Source of the DNA: Burkholderia sp. BCC0506
Lineage (GTDB): Bacteria; Pseudomonadota; Gammaproteobacteria; Burkholderiales; Burkholderiaceae
NCBI RefSeq assembly: GCF_902833145.1
Contig: NZ_CADFEN010000001.1
Coordinates: forward strand, 249,994 to 313,993
Direction of reading: 5' to 3'
Length of the DNA: 64,000 nt
Position 1 is the first letter of the stretch. Every line of letters starts with the position of its first letter. The position numbers and the translations under genes are program-made. Positions 42,608 through 52,365 of the stretch are shown piece after piece. Under the pieces are notes generated by a model. The model was not told the DNA's origin. It ran no database searches and saw nothing but the letters and a program-made list of their open reading frames with translations.

Positions 42608-43714
42608 TCAGGCCAATCGCTGGCGGCGCTGACGACGAAAGAACTGCCAGAGCATCGCCGTCGCGTCCGGCCCCTTGGCGGAATGAAACGGCTCGCTCGG
42701 GTCTCCGCCGCTCCAGGCATGCGGCAGCCCGCGCACGATGCACACCCGGACGACGAGCCGCCCGCCCTTCAGATAGTCGACGTAGTCGGCATCGTCCCGC
42801 GCGTAGCTGCGCTGTTCGCCGACGCGGATCGCACCGTGTTCGTCGACGAGCCGGTTGAGCCGCGCGAACGCGATGCCGAGCTGCGTCGCGTTCCGGTCGG
42901 TCACGACCGTATCCAGCGCACCATGAACGACGAAGGCCGGCATGCCGGGACAGGACGCGACGTCGGTGCACGCGTCGAGCGCGGCGATCGGATCGTCGCG
43001 GAGGCCGCGACGCATCAGGCTCATCGCGGCCATCGTCGACGACGGCGGCGCGATGGCCGGGCCCGAGTGCAGGCCGACCGCCGCGAAGCGGTCGGGATAC
43101 CGGAGCGCCAGCGCCGCGGCGAGCCCGGCGCCGGCGGACATGCCGGCCAAATAGATCCGGTCGCGATCGAAACCGTGGCGCTTCACGATGGCGTCGACGA
43201 GCGACGCGACGGCCGCGGCTTCCGACTGCGTCGCGTCGCCATGCCAGTGCCAGCAGCGGTGCGCATGGGCCGTCTTGGCCTGCTCGGGAAACAGCACGGC
43301 GAAGCCGGACCGCTCGGCGAGACGGCAGACACGCGTGCCCGCGGCGAACGATTCGGCGCTCTGCTTGCAGCCGTGCAGCATGACGACGGCCGGCATGCCC
43401 GCTGTCCTGGCAGGTGCGGCGGGAAGATACAGCGCGTACGCAAGATGGTTCACGAGCCGGCCGGCGCTCGGGCCGGCGGAATGAAACGAGCGGAGCCAGG
43501 TGCCGGATGGGCGGGCCGACGGGGCGCGCGCGGCGTCCGCCCGTTTGGCGACGCGGGCGGTGACGGTCGGCTCGAGGGTTCGTTGAACGACCTTTTTGGC
43601 GGCTTTTTTCGTGGCCGGCCGCGGCTTGCCGGCTTTCTTCTTGGGGCGCGCACCGGCCGCGGCCGAGAACAGTTCAAGATGCCGCAACCAGATGCTGGAT
43701 TTTTTCCTGGGCAT
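42608..43714 (-). CDS. PHB depolymerase-family esterase with basic N-terminus
   Basis: A 368-residue alpha/beta hydrolase of the poly(3-hydroxybutyrate) depolymerase/LpqC family. It shows the oxyanion region VVMLHGCKQSAESFAAGT, the nucleophile motif GMSAGAGLA, an Asp in VVHGALDTVV and the catalytic His in RGLPHAWSGG. No signal peptide is present. Instead residues about 22-50 are very rich in Lys, Ala and Pro (KKKAGKPRPATKKAAKK), a feature shared with DNA- or granule-binding proteins. ATG 43714 is chosen because the upstream frame is not coding-like. It may act on intracellular polyester or small esters. Confidence 0.87.
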   Translation of the reverse strand: MPRKKSSIWLRHLELFSAAAGARPKKKAGKPRPATKKAAKKVVQRTLEPTVTARVAKRADAARAPSARPSGTWLRSFHSAGPSAGRLVNHLAYALYLPAAPARTAGMPAVVMLHGCKQSAESFAAGTRVCRLAERSGFAVLFPEQAKTAHAHRCWHWHGDATQSEAAAVASLVDAIVKRHGFDRDRIYLAGMSAGAGLAAALALRYPDRFAAVGLHSGPAIAPPSSTMAAMSLMRRGLRDDPIAALDACTDVASCPGMPAFVVHGALDTVVTDRNATQLGIAFARLNRLVDEHGAIRVGEQRSYARDDADYVDYLKGGRLVVRVCIVRGLPHAWSGGDPSEPFHSAKGPDATAMLWQFFRRQRRQRLA

Positions 43715-44071
43715 GTGCAATCTCGTATCGGCGTCCGGCCGTGGCGGGAACAGGCGGCGGTATGCGCCGTCGGGTGAAAGTCGAACGGGCGGCAGCAAGG
43801 TTCGTGCTGCGCGATCCTGCAAAACGGGGTCGGACGTCGGTTGTCGGCGATCCCGCTCGACCGAAGCACGCTGCGCGTGCGCCGGCTGGTGGGCAACTTG
43901 CCGTCGGCTTCCCGCTCGAGCGTGGCCCAGCATACCGATCACGCATGAAAGCGTCCCGTCCCGGCCGAGCCGGTCGGCGTGAAGGCGACGATCGAATCGC
44001 CCGCCGGCATTCACGTGATATCGTGCGGTTCGACAGCAGCATCCATCGTTCATTCCGTTGCGAGGGGCGAC
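43715..44071. other. Divergent intergenic region, 357 bp
   Basis: Upstream of both the esterase (minus) and a histidine kinase (plus). I see only the GAGGGG ribosome site of the kinase at 44062-44067. No gene, repeat or clear promoter pair recognised. Confidence 0.4.
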
Positions 44072-45193
44072 ATGCGTCTAGCTGATTTCATCATTCGGAA
44101 CATGGAGCCGATCCTCGTGGAGTGGGAGGCATTTGCCGCCACGCTGTTACCGGCTGCGCGGCACATGAACTCGCACGGGCTGCGCGATCATGCGCGGGAG
44201 ATCCTGAGCGCCGTCGCCACGGACATCGCGACCCCGCAAACGCGGCACGCGCAACACGAAAAATCGTTGGGCCGCGCGCCCGAGCCGGCGAATGCGTCGG
44301 AGACGGCCGCGCAGACGCATGCCGTGCTGCGTGCGCGGCGCGGCTTCAACATCAACCAGTTGGCGGCCGAGTATCGCGCGCTGCGGGCCAGCGTGCTGCG
44401 TTTGTGGATCGACGCATGTCAGCCCAGCCCGCCTGACTGGGACGAGATGGTTCGATTCAACGAAGCGATCGACCAGGCACTCGCGGAATCGATCGCTATC
44501 TTCAACGAACAGGTGGAGCAGGCGCGCAACTTACTCCTCGGTATGCTCGGTCACGACATGCGTACGCCGTTGCAGACGATTCAACTGACGGCGTCGTATC
44601 TGGCCGCGCTCAATGCCGGTGAGGAAGTATCGGAGGCGGCCGCCCGGCTGATCCGCAGCGGCGGCCGCATGCAGGGCCTGCTCGACGATCTTTGCGATTT
44701 CAACCGGACGCAGCTCGGACTGGGCATCAACGTCGTGACGCGCAGGATCGATCTCGCTCAGGTGCTCGCCAATGTGGTGGACGAATTGCGGGCAGGGCAC
44801 CCCGATCGAGAGATCGACGTCGCCGTCAGCGGCGATCTCCGTGGGGAGTGGGACGATCAGCGGATGCAGCAGTTGCTGAGCAATCTCGTGAGCAATGCCG
44901 TCAGGTACGGAACGCCCGGGACGCCGGTACGGGTGACGGCTGCGGCGAACGACGCGGAAGTGCTCATCGAGGTCGGCAATCACGGGCCGGCGATCGATCG
45001 GCTCACGCTGGACCGCATCTTCGATCCGCTCCAGCGCGGACGGGTGCGCCCGGAAAGGACGGGCGGCGATGTCGGCCTGGGACTCGGCCTGTTCATCGCC
45101 AACGAAATCGCCAAGGCGCATCGCGGCCGAATCGACGCGCGGTCCGATCACACGGAAACCGTATTCGCGGTGCGGTTGCCGAGACGCGGGTGA
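44072..45193 (+). CDS. Soluble sensor histidine kinase with RsbR-like N-terminus
   Basis: A 373-residue kinase without transmembrane segments. The N-terminal helical domain (about 1-145: MRLADFIIRNMEPILVEWEA, LRARRGFNINQLAAEYRALR) resembles the globin-like RsbRD N-terminal sensor domain seen in some kinases. Then comes HisKA with His161 (GMLGHDMRTPLQTIQ) and an ATPase domain with NLVSNAVRYGTPG and GLGLGLFIANEIAKAH. ATG 44072 follows GAGGGG. No response regulator adjoins it. It could signal to the receiver of the HD-GYP-like protein at 39295-40707, or elsewhere (inference). Confidence 0.9.
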   Translation: MRLADFIIRNMEPILVEWEAFAATLLPAARHMNSHGLRDHAREILSAVATDIATPQTRHAQHEKSLGRAPEPANASETAAQTHAVLRARRGFNINQLAAEYRALRASVLRLWIDACQPSPPDWDEMVRFNEAIDQALAESIAIFNEQVEQARNLLLGMLGHDMRTPLQTIQLTASYLAALNAGEEVSEAAARLIRSGGRMQGLLDDLCDFNRTQLGLGINVVTRRIDLAQVLANVVDELRAGHPDREIDVAVSGDLRGEWDDQRMQQLLSNLVSNAVRYGTPGTPVRVTAAANDAEVLIEVGNHGPAIDRLTLDRIFDPLQRGRVRPERTGGDVGLGLGLFIANEIAKAHRGRIDARSDHTETVFAVRLPRRG

Positions 45194-45275
45194 AGCGGCG
45201 AGCGGAGTCCGCGCATGCGTGGGCTTCAGGCGGTTCGATGCGCAGGCTGGTCGGACGGTAACGACCGACCGGTTG

Positions 45276-45313
45276 CCCGCCGGCGCGACGCGGCACGTCG
45301 TCGCGCCGGCGGG
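45276..45313. terminator. Very strong GC-rich terminator hairpin
   Basis: A perfect 15-bp stem (45276-45290 with 45299-45313, CCCGCCGGCGCGACG and its complement) closes an 8-base loop between the convergent kinase and binding-protein genes. There is no T tract, so it may work as a bidirectional block or with Rho. Confidence 0.65.
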
Positions 45314-45323
45314 CGTGCCGCCG

Positions 45324-46346
45324 TCAATGCGCGTCGACGAGCCGCGGATCGATATACGCGTCGACGTCCTGCGACTGCTTGTACACGGCGTTGCGCACGT
45401 TGAACGCATTCGCGTTGCGCGTCGAGCCGTAGATCGAATCGAGCCCGTCGCCCTTGCGGAACGCGCGCTTCGCGGCCGCCTCGTCGAGCAGGTGCGTGCC
45501 CTTCAGCAGCGGCAGGTACTGCGCCGGCGCGAGCCCGACGCGCGCCGACATGATCTTGACCGCATCGGCCTGCGTCTTCGGATCGTTGATGTACGCGACG
45601 CAGCGGTACCAGACCTTGATCACCTTCGCCCAGTCGGCCCGGCGCGCGGCGAGGCTCGCCGGCGCGACGGTGATCGCATCGTAGATCAGCCCCGGTGCGT
45701 CCGCCGACGTGAAGATCGCCCGCGCGCCCGGCGCGCGCTTCAACGCCTCGCCGGCGTTCGGTTGCCACGCGGCGATCGCGGCGATGTCGGCCGACGAGCC
45801 GAGCACCTGCGGCAGCTCGTTGGTTTTCGCATTCACGAGCGTGACGTCGCCGTCCTTGAGCCCGTGCTTCTGCAGCGCGGTTTCGAGCAGCAGGTGGTCG
45901 ACGAGGCCGAGCTCGACGCCGACCTTCTTGCCCTTCAGCGCCTCGACGGTGCGCAGCGGCGGCTTCGCGACGATCATGTCGTTGCCGGCCGAATAGTCGG
46001 TCAGCAGGATCATCACGTTCTTCGCACCGGACGCGCCCGTCACGAGCGCATCGCCGTTGGTCGCCGCGACCGCGTCCAGCTTGCCCGCGGAAAACGCGTC
46101 GAGCGACGCCGAATAATCGAACCATTCGAAATCGACGTCGACGCCGGCCTCCTTGAACCAGCCCTTGTCGAGCGCGACCTGGAACGCGACCCAGCCCGGC
46201 CAGTCGCTGTAGCCGATCTTCAGCGGTGCCGCGGCCTGCGCGGCAGGCGCCGCCCATAGCGCGGCAGCCGCGACGGCGGCGCCGAAGGCATGACGGATGA
46301 AACGGAAGGACGACAGGCGGCGGAACGCCGGGGCGGGACGGGTCAT
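45324..46346 (-). CDS. ABC importer substrate-binding protein, guanidine locus
   Basis: A 340-residue periplasmic binding protein of the NMT1/SsuA/TauA-like type, with a signal peptide ending AAQA. Mature features: LKIGYSDWPGWVAFQVALDK, FEWFDYSASLDAFSAGKLDA and VGVELGLVDHLLLETALQKH. ATG 46346 follows GGAGAA. It lies alone on the minus strand behind its own guanidine-I riboswitch. Its permease and ATPase are encoded at the end of the divergent operon (54298-56229). This arrangement and the shared riboswitch class indicate uptake of guanidine or a related compound; older annotations say urea. Each transcript can thus be tuned separately while sensing one ligand. Confidence 0.92.
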   Translation of the reverse strand: MTRPAPAFRRLSSFRFIRHAFGAAVAAAALWAAPAAQAAAPLKIGYSDWPGWVAFQVALDKGWFKEAGVDVDFEWFDYSASLDAFSAGKLDAVAATNGDALVTGASGAKNVMILLTDYSAGNDMIVAKPPLRTVEALKGKKVGVELGLVDHLLLETALQKHGLKDGDVTLVNAKTNELPQVLGSSADIAAIAAWQPNAGEALKRAPGARAIFTSADAPGLIYDAITVAPASLAARRADWAKVIKVWYRCVAYINDPKTQADAVKIMSARVGLAPAQYLPLLKGTHLLDEAAAKRAFRKGDGLDSIYGSTRNANAFNVRNAVYKQSQDVDAYIDPRLVDAH

Positions 46347-46487
46347 CGTTGTTCTCCAGGAGACCGGGATCGGGATCGTCGATACGGCCCGTGCGCGAGC
46401 ACACGGGCCGGCTGCGTGACCGGTTCCTGCGGATGCGGAACGAACGAAACAGCGGCCACGGAGAGGCGCGACGGCCGTTGCCATCGC

Positions 46488-46606
46488 CAATCTCCCGGGC
46501 TTTTGTCCCGCCGTGTAGCACGTGCGCATCCGGTCTCGCGACCGGATGGACTCGCGCCGGGCTGCTCTCGGACCAGACGTTCGATGAACCGGAACCCTAG
46601 CACCCC
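46488..46606 (-). ncRNA. Guanidine-I (ykkC) riboswitch, left
   Basis: Read on the minus strand this segment has the conserved blocks of the guanidine-I aptamer in order: GCTAGGGTTCCGG near the 5' end, CTGGTCCGAGAGC, a variable hairpin (CATCCGGTC/GACCGGATG), and ACACGGCGGGACAAAAGCC with CGGGAG at the 3' end. It precedes the ABC binding-protein gene by about 140 bases and should turn it on when guanidine binds. Confidence 0.93.
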
Positions 46607-46680
46607 TAAGATGCGACGCCGCCGCACCTCTCGGCATCATGCCGAGCGAGAAGCGTGCCAACGGCGCGCGGCAACGCGAT

Positions 46681-46770
46681 TCAACGGCGGCGCAGCGGGC
46701 GCTGAAGTTCGATGAAGCGGGCGGCGAACAGCGCGTGCAGCACGCGCCGGAGCAGGTCGAGTTTGTTCAT
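46681..46770 (-). CDS. Possible 29-aa leader ORF
   Basis: A small frame starting ATG 46770 and ending TGA 46681, product MNKLDLLRRVLHALFAARF followed by IELQRPLRRR. It would form an amphipathic basic helix. It lies upstream of the left riboswitch on the same strand, has no clear ribosome site and could be chance. Confidence 0.2.
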   Translation of the reverse strand: MNKLDLLRRVLHALFAARFIELQRPLRRR

Positions 46771-47050
46771 GAAGGATCGGATAGGGGGTGGCGGTGCATG
46801 GGTTCAGCAATGCCCGTGCCATCGCGGATCGGCCGTTGCGCGAGCACGCGACGCGCACTGCGCCGGTGCGCGGTTGCGTGCGCATGGTGCGCCGCGCGCC
46901 CGCCGCGAGGGCAAGCGCATGCATCCGCCATTCGCGTGCCACGCGGCATCGCGCCGCGGGGCCGCGTCGTGCGGTGATCGGGCGATGGCTGGCATGCAAC
47001 TCGCTTATTCGATGCCCGAGAGGTGCGAAGCAATTTGCATCATCTTCAGG

Positions 47051-47178
47051 ATCGCTAGGGTTCCGGTCGTGCGGCGTGTGCCGCGCGATGCCTGGTCCGA
47101 GAGCAATCCGGTCTTGCCTTCGCCTCGACGAGAGGAAACGGCGAGGCTCCACGGAGGGATAAAAGCCCGGGAGGTCGC
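47051..47178 (+). ncRNA. Guanidine-I (ykkC) riboswitch, right
   Basis: The conserved aptamer blocks are present: GCTAGGGTTCCGG (47054-47066), CTGGTCCGAGAGC (47092-47104), a variable hairpin (CGCCTCG/CGAGGC region) and CCACGGAGGGATAAAAGCC with CGGGAGG (to about 47174). About 55 bases further the UAAP1 gene begins. A possible terminator forms between GGGAGG (47169-47174) and CCCTCTC before a TTTT at about 47207; ligand binding would prevent it. Confidence 0.94.
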
Positions 47179-47232
47179 GATGTCGTTCGGTCGCCCTCTC
47201 ACGCCTTTTGTCCAACCGACCCCGGAGCCGCC

Positions 47233-47988
47233 ATGTCGCCGAGCCCCCAAGCCGTCCTTGCCCCACCGCCGCACGTCGCGTGGGAAACGCTGATTCCCGC
47301 CGGAACCCACTGGTCCGGCATCCTGCGCCGCGGTCTCGCGCTGCGCATCGTCGACGTCGACGGCGGCGCGAACCTGTCCGCCGTCTTTCATCGTCAGGAA
47401 GATTTGCTCGAACGCTACAACATGGCCGACACGCTGAAGGCGCAGCACACCGCGCATCTCACGCGCGGCCATGCGCTGTACACGGACATGGGGCGCGTGA
47501 TCGCGTCGATCACGGCCGACACGCTCGGCTGGCACGACCCGCTCGGCGGCGTCGGCGATGCGCGGTTGTTCGCGCAGAAGTACGGCACGTCGTCGTATCA
47601 GGTCGATCGCAACGCGATGATCCGCAACGGCCGCGACAGCCTCGTGCTCGAGCTCGCGAAATACGGACTGTCGGCGCGCGACCTCGCCGCGAACGTCAAC
47701 TTCTTCAGCAAGCTCGCCACGCGCGACGACGGCGCGCTCGAGTTCGTCGCCGGCCATTCGCCGGCCGGCAGCGCGTTGGACCTGCGCTTCGAGATGAATA
47801 CGCTCGCGGCGTTCTCGACCGCGCCGCATCCGCTCGACCCGCGCCCGGACTACGCGCCGAAAGCCGTGAAGCTGATCGCGTACCGCGCGTATCCGGCCGA
47901 CGGCGCGGCGCCCGACGACGATCCGTGCCGGCGTGCGTGCGAGGAGAACACGCGCGGCTTCGCCAATACCGACCGTCTGTTTGCGTGA
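47233..47988 (+). CDS. Urea amidolyase-associated protein UAAP1 (carboxyguanidine deiminase subunit)
   Basis: A 251-residue protein of the DUF1989/UAAP family. Recognisable segments are [50 protein letters not shown] and [15 protein letters not shown]. Together with UAAP2 it is known as the carboxyguanidine deiminase CgdAB, which removes ammonia from carboxyguanidine to give allophanate. ATG 47233 is preceded by GGAG. First gene of the riboswitch-controlled operon; UAAP2 follows 11 bases after its stop. Which of the cgdA/cgdB names applies I leave open. Confidence 0.92.
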   Translation: MSPSPQAVLAPPPHVAWETLIPAGTHWSGILRRGLALRIVDVDGGANLSAVFHRQEDLLERYNMADTLKAQHTAHLTRGHALYTDMGRVIASITADTLGWHDPLGGVGDARLFAQKYGTSSYQVDRNAMIRNGRDSLVLELAKYGLSARDLAANVNFFSKLATRDDGALEFVAGHSPAGSALDLRFEMNTLAAFSTAPHPLDPRPDYAPKAVKLIAYRAYPADGAAPDDDPCRRACEENTRGFANTDRLFA

Positions 47989-47999
47989 GGAGCGAGACC

Positions 48000-48656
48000 A
48001 TGCCGATCATCGAAAGCCGTCTCGACCCGCGCGACGCGATCCACGACGTCACGCTCGACGCGGGCGCCCCGTGGCTGCACGACCTGAAGCGCGGGCAGAC
48101 CTTCCGCATTCTCGACCTGGAAGGCAACCAGGCCGTCGACACGCTGTTCTACTGCACCGACGATCCCGAAGAGCGCTACAGCGCGCAGGACACGATCCGT
48201 GCGCAGCGCAACCTGTATCTGAGCGCGGGCAGCGTGCTGATGTCGAGCCGCGGCAACCCGATGGCGACGATCGTCGCCGACACGTGCGGCCGTCACGACA
48301 CGCTCGGCGGCGCGTGCGCGGCCGAGAGCAACACGGTGCGCTACGCGCTCGACAAGCGCTACATGCACAATTGCCGCGACAGCTTCCTCAACGCGATCGC
48401 GCACTGCACGTGCGGCGCCGGCGCGCGGCTCACGAAGCGCGACCTGGTCGGCAACGTCAACTTCTTCATGAACGTGCCCGTCACGCCGCTCGGCGGGCTC
48501 ACGTTCGAGGATGGCATCTCCGCGCCCGGCAAGTACGTCGAGATGCGTGCGGAGATGGACGTCACGGTGCTGATCTCGAACTGCCCGCAACTGAACAATC
48601 CGTGCAACGGCTACAACCCGACGCCGGTGCGCCTCATCGTGTGGGAGGCGCAATGA
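48000..48656 (+). CDS. Urea amidolyase-associated protein UAAP2 (carboxyguanidine deiminase subunit)
   Basis: A 218-residue partner of UAAP1 with the same fold. Matching segments: [51 protein letters not shown], and the Cys-containing [18 protein letters not shown] close to the C-terminus. It holds more cysteines (CGRHD, CTCGAG) than UAAP1 and is probably the subunit with the metal or nucleophile site (inference). ATG 48000 lies behind GGAGCGAG overlapping the UAAP1 stop region. The carboxylase gene starts 88 bases later. Confidence 0.92.
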   Translation: MPIIESRLDPRDAIHDVTLDAGAPWLHDLKRGQTFRILDLEGNQAVDTLFYCTDDPEERYSAQDTIRAQRNLYLSAGSVLMSSRGNPMATIVADTCGRHDTLGGACAAESNTVRYALDKRYMHNCRDSFLNAIAHCTCGAGARLTKRDLVGNVNFFMNVPVTPLGGLTFEDGISAPGKYVEMRAEMDVTVLISNCPQLNNPCNGYNPTPVRLIVWEAQ

Positions 48657-48744
48657 ACGGCCTCCACGCTCACTTGCTTCGCATGGGGCCGGCGTACGCG
48701 CTGAAGCGCTACTCCGGGCCGACACGTTCGCTGCGGGAGGCAAC

Positions 48745-51700
48745 ATGAGATTCGCCAAAGTCCTCGTCGCGAACCGCGGCGAAATTGCGTGCCGCGTGAT
48801 CCGCACGCTGAAGCGCCTCGGCATCGCGTCGGTCGCGATTTATTCGGATGCGGATCGCGACGCGCGCCACGTGGCGCTCGCCGACGAAGCCGTGCGGGTC
48901 GGCCCCGCACCGGCGGCCGACAGCTATCTGAACGTCGCGGCGATCCTCGCCGCCGCGCGCGAAACCGGCGCGCAGGCCGTGCACCCCGGCTACGGCTTCC
49001 TGTCCGAGCACGCCGGCTTTGCCGACGCGTGCGAAGCGGCGGGCCTGCGCTTCATCGGGCCGCGCGGCGATCACATGCGCGCGTTCGGCCTCAAGCACAC
49101 CGCGCGCGAACTGGCGGCCGCGCAGGGTGTCGCGCTGTTGCCCGGCACCGGGCTGCTCGACGACGTCGCGACGGCGCTCGCCGACGCCGACGCGATCGGC
49201 TATCCGGTGATGCTGAAGAGCACCGCGGGCGGCGGCGGCATCGGCATGTCGCTGTGCCGCGACGCCGCGCAGCTCGGCGCCGCGTTCGAATCCGTCGTGC
49301 GGCTCGGCGCCGCGAACTTCGCGCATGCAGGCGTCTATCTCGAGAAGTTCGTCGAACACGCGCGGCACATCGAAGTGCAGATCTTCGGCGACGGCCGCGG
49401 TGGGGCGATCGCGCTCGGCGAACGCGATTGCTCGGTGCAACGGCGCAACCAGAAGGTGATCGAGGAAACGCCCGCGCCCGACCTGACCGACGCCGAGCGC
49501 GACGCGCTGCACACGAGCGCGGTGCGGCTCGCGCGCGCGGTGGGCTACGCGTCGGCCGGCACGGTCGAATTCGTGTTCGACGCGACCGAACGGCGGTTCT
49601 ATTTCCTCGAGGTGAACACGCGGCTGCAGGTCGAGCATTGCGTGACCGAGGAAGTGACGGGTGTCGATCTCGTCGAATGGATGATCCTGCAGGCCGAGGG
49701 CGACCTGCCGCCGCTCGACACGCTCGCCGTCGCACCGCGCGGCGCGAGCATCCAGGTGCGGCTCTATGCGGAGGATCCGAACAAGCAGTTCCAGCCGAGC
49801 GCCGGGCTGCTCACGCACGTGGCGTTTCCCGAGAACGTTCGGGTCGACGGCTGGATCGACGCGGGCACGGAGATCAGCGCGCATTACGATCCGCTGCTCG
49901 CGAAGCTGATCGTGCGCGGCGACACGCGGCGCGACGCGCTGGCCGCGCTGCGTGCCGCGCTCGACCGTACCGAGCTGTACGGGATCGAGACCAACCTCGA
50001 CTATCTGCGTGCCGTAGTCGGCTCCGACACGTTCGCGCGCGGCGCGCCGACGACCGCGTTCCTGTCGCGCTTCGCGTTCGCGCCGCACACGATCGACGTG
50101 CTCGACGGCGGCGTGCAGACCACCGTGCAGCAGGCGCCCGGGCGCGTCGGCTACTGGAGCGTCGGCGTGCCGCCGTCCGGCCCGATGGACGATCGCGCGT
50201 TCGACCTCGCGAACGCGCTGCTCGGCAATGCGCGCGATGCGGCCGGGCTCGAATTCACGATGGTCGGCGCGACGCTGCGCTTCAACACCGCGACGCTCTT
50301 CGTGCTCGGCGGTGCGCCGCTCGCGGCCACGCTCGACGGTGAGGCGGTGCCGTTCTGGCAGGTCGTGCGCGCGCGAGCGGGTGCGGTACTCAAGCTGGGC
50401 GGCGTGACGGGCGCCGGCGTGCGCGCATGTCTCGCCGTCAAGGGCGGGCTGCAGGTGCCCGACTATCTCGGCAGCAAGGCGACCTTTACGCTCGGCCAGT
50501 TCGGCGGCCATGCGGGCCGCGCGCTGCGCAAGGGCGACGTGCTGCATCTGCACGCGGACGCCGGGCGCGGCGACGCCGGTGCGACGCTGGCCGCGGCCGA
50601 CGTTCCGGCGCTCACGCATGCATGGACGCTCGGCGTGCTCGACGGTCCGCATGGCGCGCCGGATTTCTTCACGCCGGACGACATCGCGATGCTCTACGGC
50701 ACGCAGTGGACCGTCCATTACAACTCCAGCCGCACCGGCGTGCGGCTGATCGGCCCGAAGCCGCAATGGGCGCGTGCGGACGGCGGCGAGGCAGGGCTGC
50801 ATCCGTCGAACATCCACGACAACGCGTATGCGATCGGCGCCGTCGATTTCACCGGAGACATGCCGGTGATTCTCGGCCCGGACGGCCCGAGCCTCGGCGG
50901 CTTCGTGTGTCCGGTGACGGTCGTGCGCGACGAGCTGTGGAAGCTCGGGCAGTTGCGGCCGGGCGATACCGTGCAGTTCGTGCGCGCGGGCGTGCCGGCC
51001 GCGAAACCGGACGCGAAACCGGCTGCCGCGGTCGCGGCGGCGCCACGTGGCGTTGCCGCGGCGACATCCGGCCCGTTCGGCGATTGCGTGCTGCATCGCG
51101 ACCCGTCGGCCGGCGGCGGCATCGGCGTCGTCTACCGGCGCTCGGGCGACCGCAACGTGCTCGTCGAATACGGGCCGCTCGTGCTCGACCTGAACCTGCG
51201 CTTTCGCGTGCACGCATTGATGTGCTGGCTCGACGCGCACCGGCTGCCCGGCATGCTCGACCTGACGCCGGGCATCCGCTCGCTCCAGGTGCAGTTCGAC
51301 GCGCGGACGCTGCCGCTCGACACGCTGCTCGCGCATCTGCGCACGGCCGAGCGCGAACTGCCCGACGTGGCCGACATGCGCGTGCCGAACCGCATCGTGC
51401 ATCTGCCGCTGTCGTGGGACGACCCGTCGACGCGCGTCGCGATCGAGCGCTACATGCAGTCGGTGCGACCCGACGCGCCGTGGTGCCCGAGCAATATCGA
51501 GTTCATCCGGCGCATCAACGGCCTGCCGAGCATCGATGACGTGAAGCGCATCGTGTTCGACGCGCGCTACCTGGTGATGGGCCTCGGCGACGTCTACCTC
51601 GGTGCGCCCGTCGCGACGCCGATCGACCCGCGGCACCGGCTCGTGACGACGAAATACAACCCCGCGCGCACCTGGACGCCGGAGAACGCGGTCGGCATCG

Positions 51701-52365
51701 GCGGCGCGTATCTGTGCGTGTACGGGATGGAAGGGCCCGGCGGCTATCAGTTCGTCGGCCGCACCGTGCAGATGTGGAATCGCCACCGCACCACGCGCGA
51801 ATTCGAAGCCGGCAAGCCGTGGCTGCTGCGCTTCTTCGACGAAATCCGCTTCTACGAAGTCAGCGAGGCCGAGCTGAGTGCGCTGCGTGCGGATTTCATC
51901 GCGGGGCGTGCGACGCTGAAGATCGAGGAATCCGTGTTCGACCTGGGCGCCTACAACCGCTTCCTGCGCGACGAGGCGGAGTCGATCGCCGCGTTCAAGG
52001 CGACGCAGCAGGCCGCGTTCGACGCGGAGCGCGAGCGGTGGCGCGCGGCCGGCCATGCGGACTACGTCGGCGACGCGGAGCCGGGCGACGCGCCAGCGGA
52101 CCGGGAAGCGGGCGCGCTCGACGACACGCAGCGCGCGATCGCCGCGGACGTGTCGGGCAGCGTATGGAAGGTGCTGGTGGAAGCCGGCGAGCGCGTGACC
52201 GAAGGGCAGGTCGTCGCGATCGTCGAGTCGATGAAGATGGAGGTGGCGGTGACGGCAACGGAAGACGGCACGATCGAGACGATCGATTGCGCGCCGGGCG
52301 CGGCGGTGGTGGCCGGCCAGCGGCTGATGGTGATGAAGGCGGGCGCCGCCGAGGAGGTCGCATGA
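48745..52365 (+). CDS. Biotin-dependent guanidine/urea carboxylase
   Basis: A 1206-residue enzyme. The N-terminal biotin carboxylase (about 1-450) has [20 protein letters not shown], the ATP-grasp loop [12 protein letters not shown] and [14 protein letters not shown]. The central carboxyltransferase region (about 460-1110) is built from KipI/KipA (AHS1/AHS2)-like domains ([20 protein letters not shown]). The C-terminal biotinyl domain has Lys1164 in VESMKMEV. It carboxylates guanidine (or urea) with bicarbonate and ATP. The guanidine riboswitch and UAAP genes favour guanidine as the physiological substrate; the sequence alone does not exclude urea. Its stop overlaps the allophanate hydrolase start (ATGA). 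Confidence 0.95.
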   Translation: MRFAKVLVANRGEIACRVIRTLKRLGIASVAIYSDADRDARHVALADEAVRVGPAPAADSYLNVAAILAAARETGAQAVHPGYGFLSEHAGFADACEAAGLRFIGPRGDHMRAFGLKHTARELAAAQGVALLPGTGLLDDVATALADADAIGYPVMLKSTAGGGGIGMSLCRDAAQLGAAFESVVRLGAANFAHAGVYLEKFVEHARHIEVQIFGDGRGGAIALGERDCSVQRRNQKVIEETPAPDLTDAERDALHTSAVRLARAVGYASAGTVEFVFDATERRFYFLEVNTRLQVEHCVTEEVTGVDLVEWMILQAEGDLPPLDTLAVAPRGASIQVRLYAEDPNKQFQPSAGLLTHVAFPENVRVDGWIDAGTEISAHYDPLLAKLIVRGDTRRDALAALRAALDRTELYGIETNLDYLRAVVGSDTFARGAPTTAFLSRFAFAPHTIDVLDGGVQTTVQQAPGRVGYWSVGVPPSGPMDDRAFDLANALLGNARDAAGLEFTMVGATLRFNTATLFVLGGAPLAATLDGEAVPFWQVVRARAGAVLKLGGVTGAGVRACLAVKGGLQVPDYLGSKATFTLGQFGGHAGRALRKGDVLHLHADAGRGDAGATLAAADVPALTHAWTLGVLDGPHGAPDFFTPDDIAMLYGTQWTVHYNSSRTGVRLIGPKPQWARADGGEAGLHPSNIHDNAYAIGAVDFTGDMPVILGPDGPSLGGFVCPVTVVRDELWKLGQLRPGDTVQFVRAGVPAAKPDAKPAAAVAAAPRGVAAATSGPFGDCVLHRDPSAGGGIGVVYRRSGDRNVLVEYGPLVLDLNLRFRVHALMCWLDAHRLPGMLDLTPGIRSLQVQFDARTLPLDTLLAHLRTAERELPDVADMRVPNRIVHLPLSWDDPSTRVAIERYMQSVRPDAPWCPSNIEFIRRINGLPSIDDVKRIVFDARYLVMGLGDVYLGAPVATPIDPRHRLVTTKYNPARTWTPENAVGIGGAYLCVYGMEGPGGYQFVGRTVQMWNRHRTTREFEAGKPWLLRFFDEIRFYEVSEAELSALRADFIAGRATLKIEESVFDLGAYNRFLRDEAESIAAFKATQQAAFDAERERWRAAGHADYVGDAEPGDAPADREAGALDDTQRAIAADVSGSVWKVLVEAGERVTEGQVVAIVESMKMEVAVTATEDGTIETIDCAPGAAVVAGQRLMVMKAGAAEEVA

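Larger units (their letters stand above)
46347..47232. other. Divergent guanidine control region, 886 bp
   Basis: Intergenic region between the binding-protein gene and the UAAP1 gene. It carries two guanidine-I riboswitches in opposite orientation and about 440 bases between them, where both promoters must lie. A 9-bp hairpin (CGGCCCGTG/CACGGGCCG, 46385-46410) stands between the left riboswitch and its gene and could belong to the expression platform. Confidence 0.8.
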
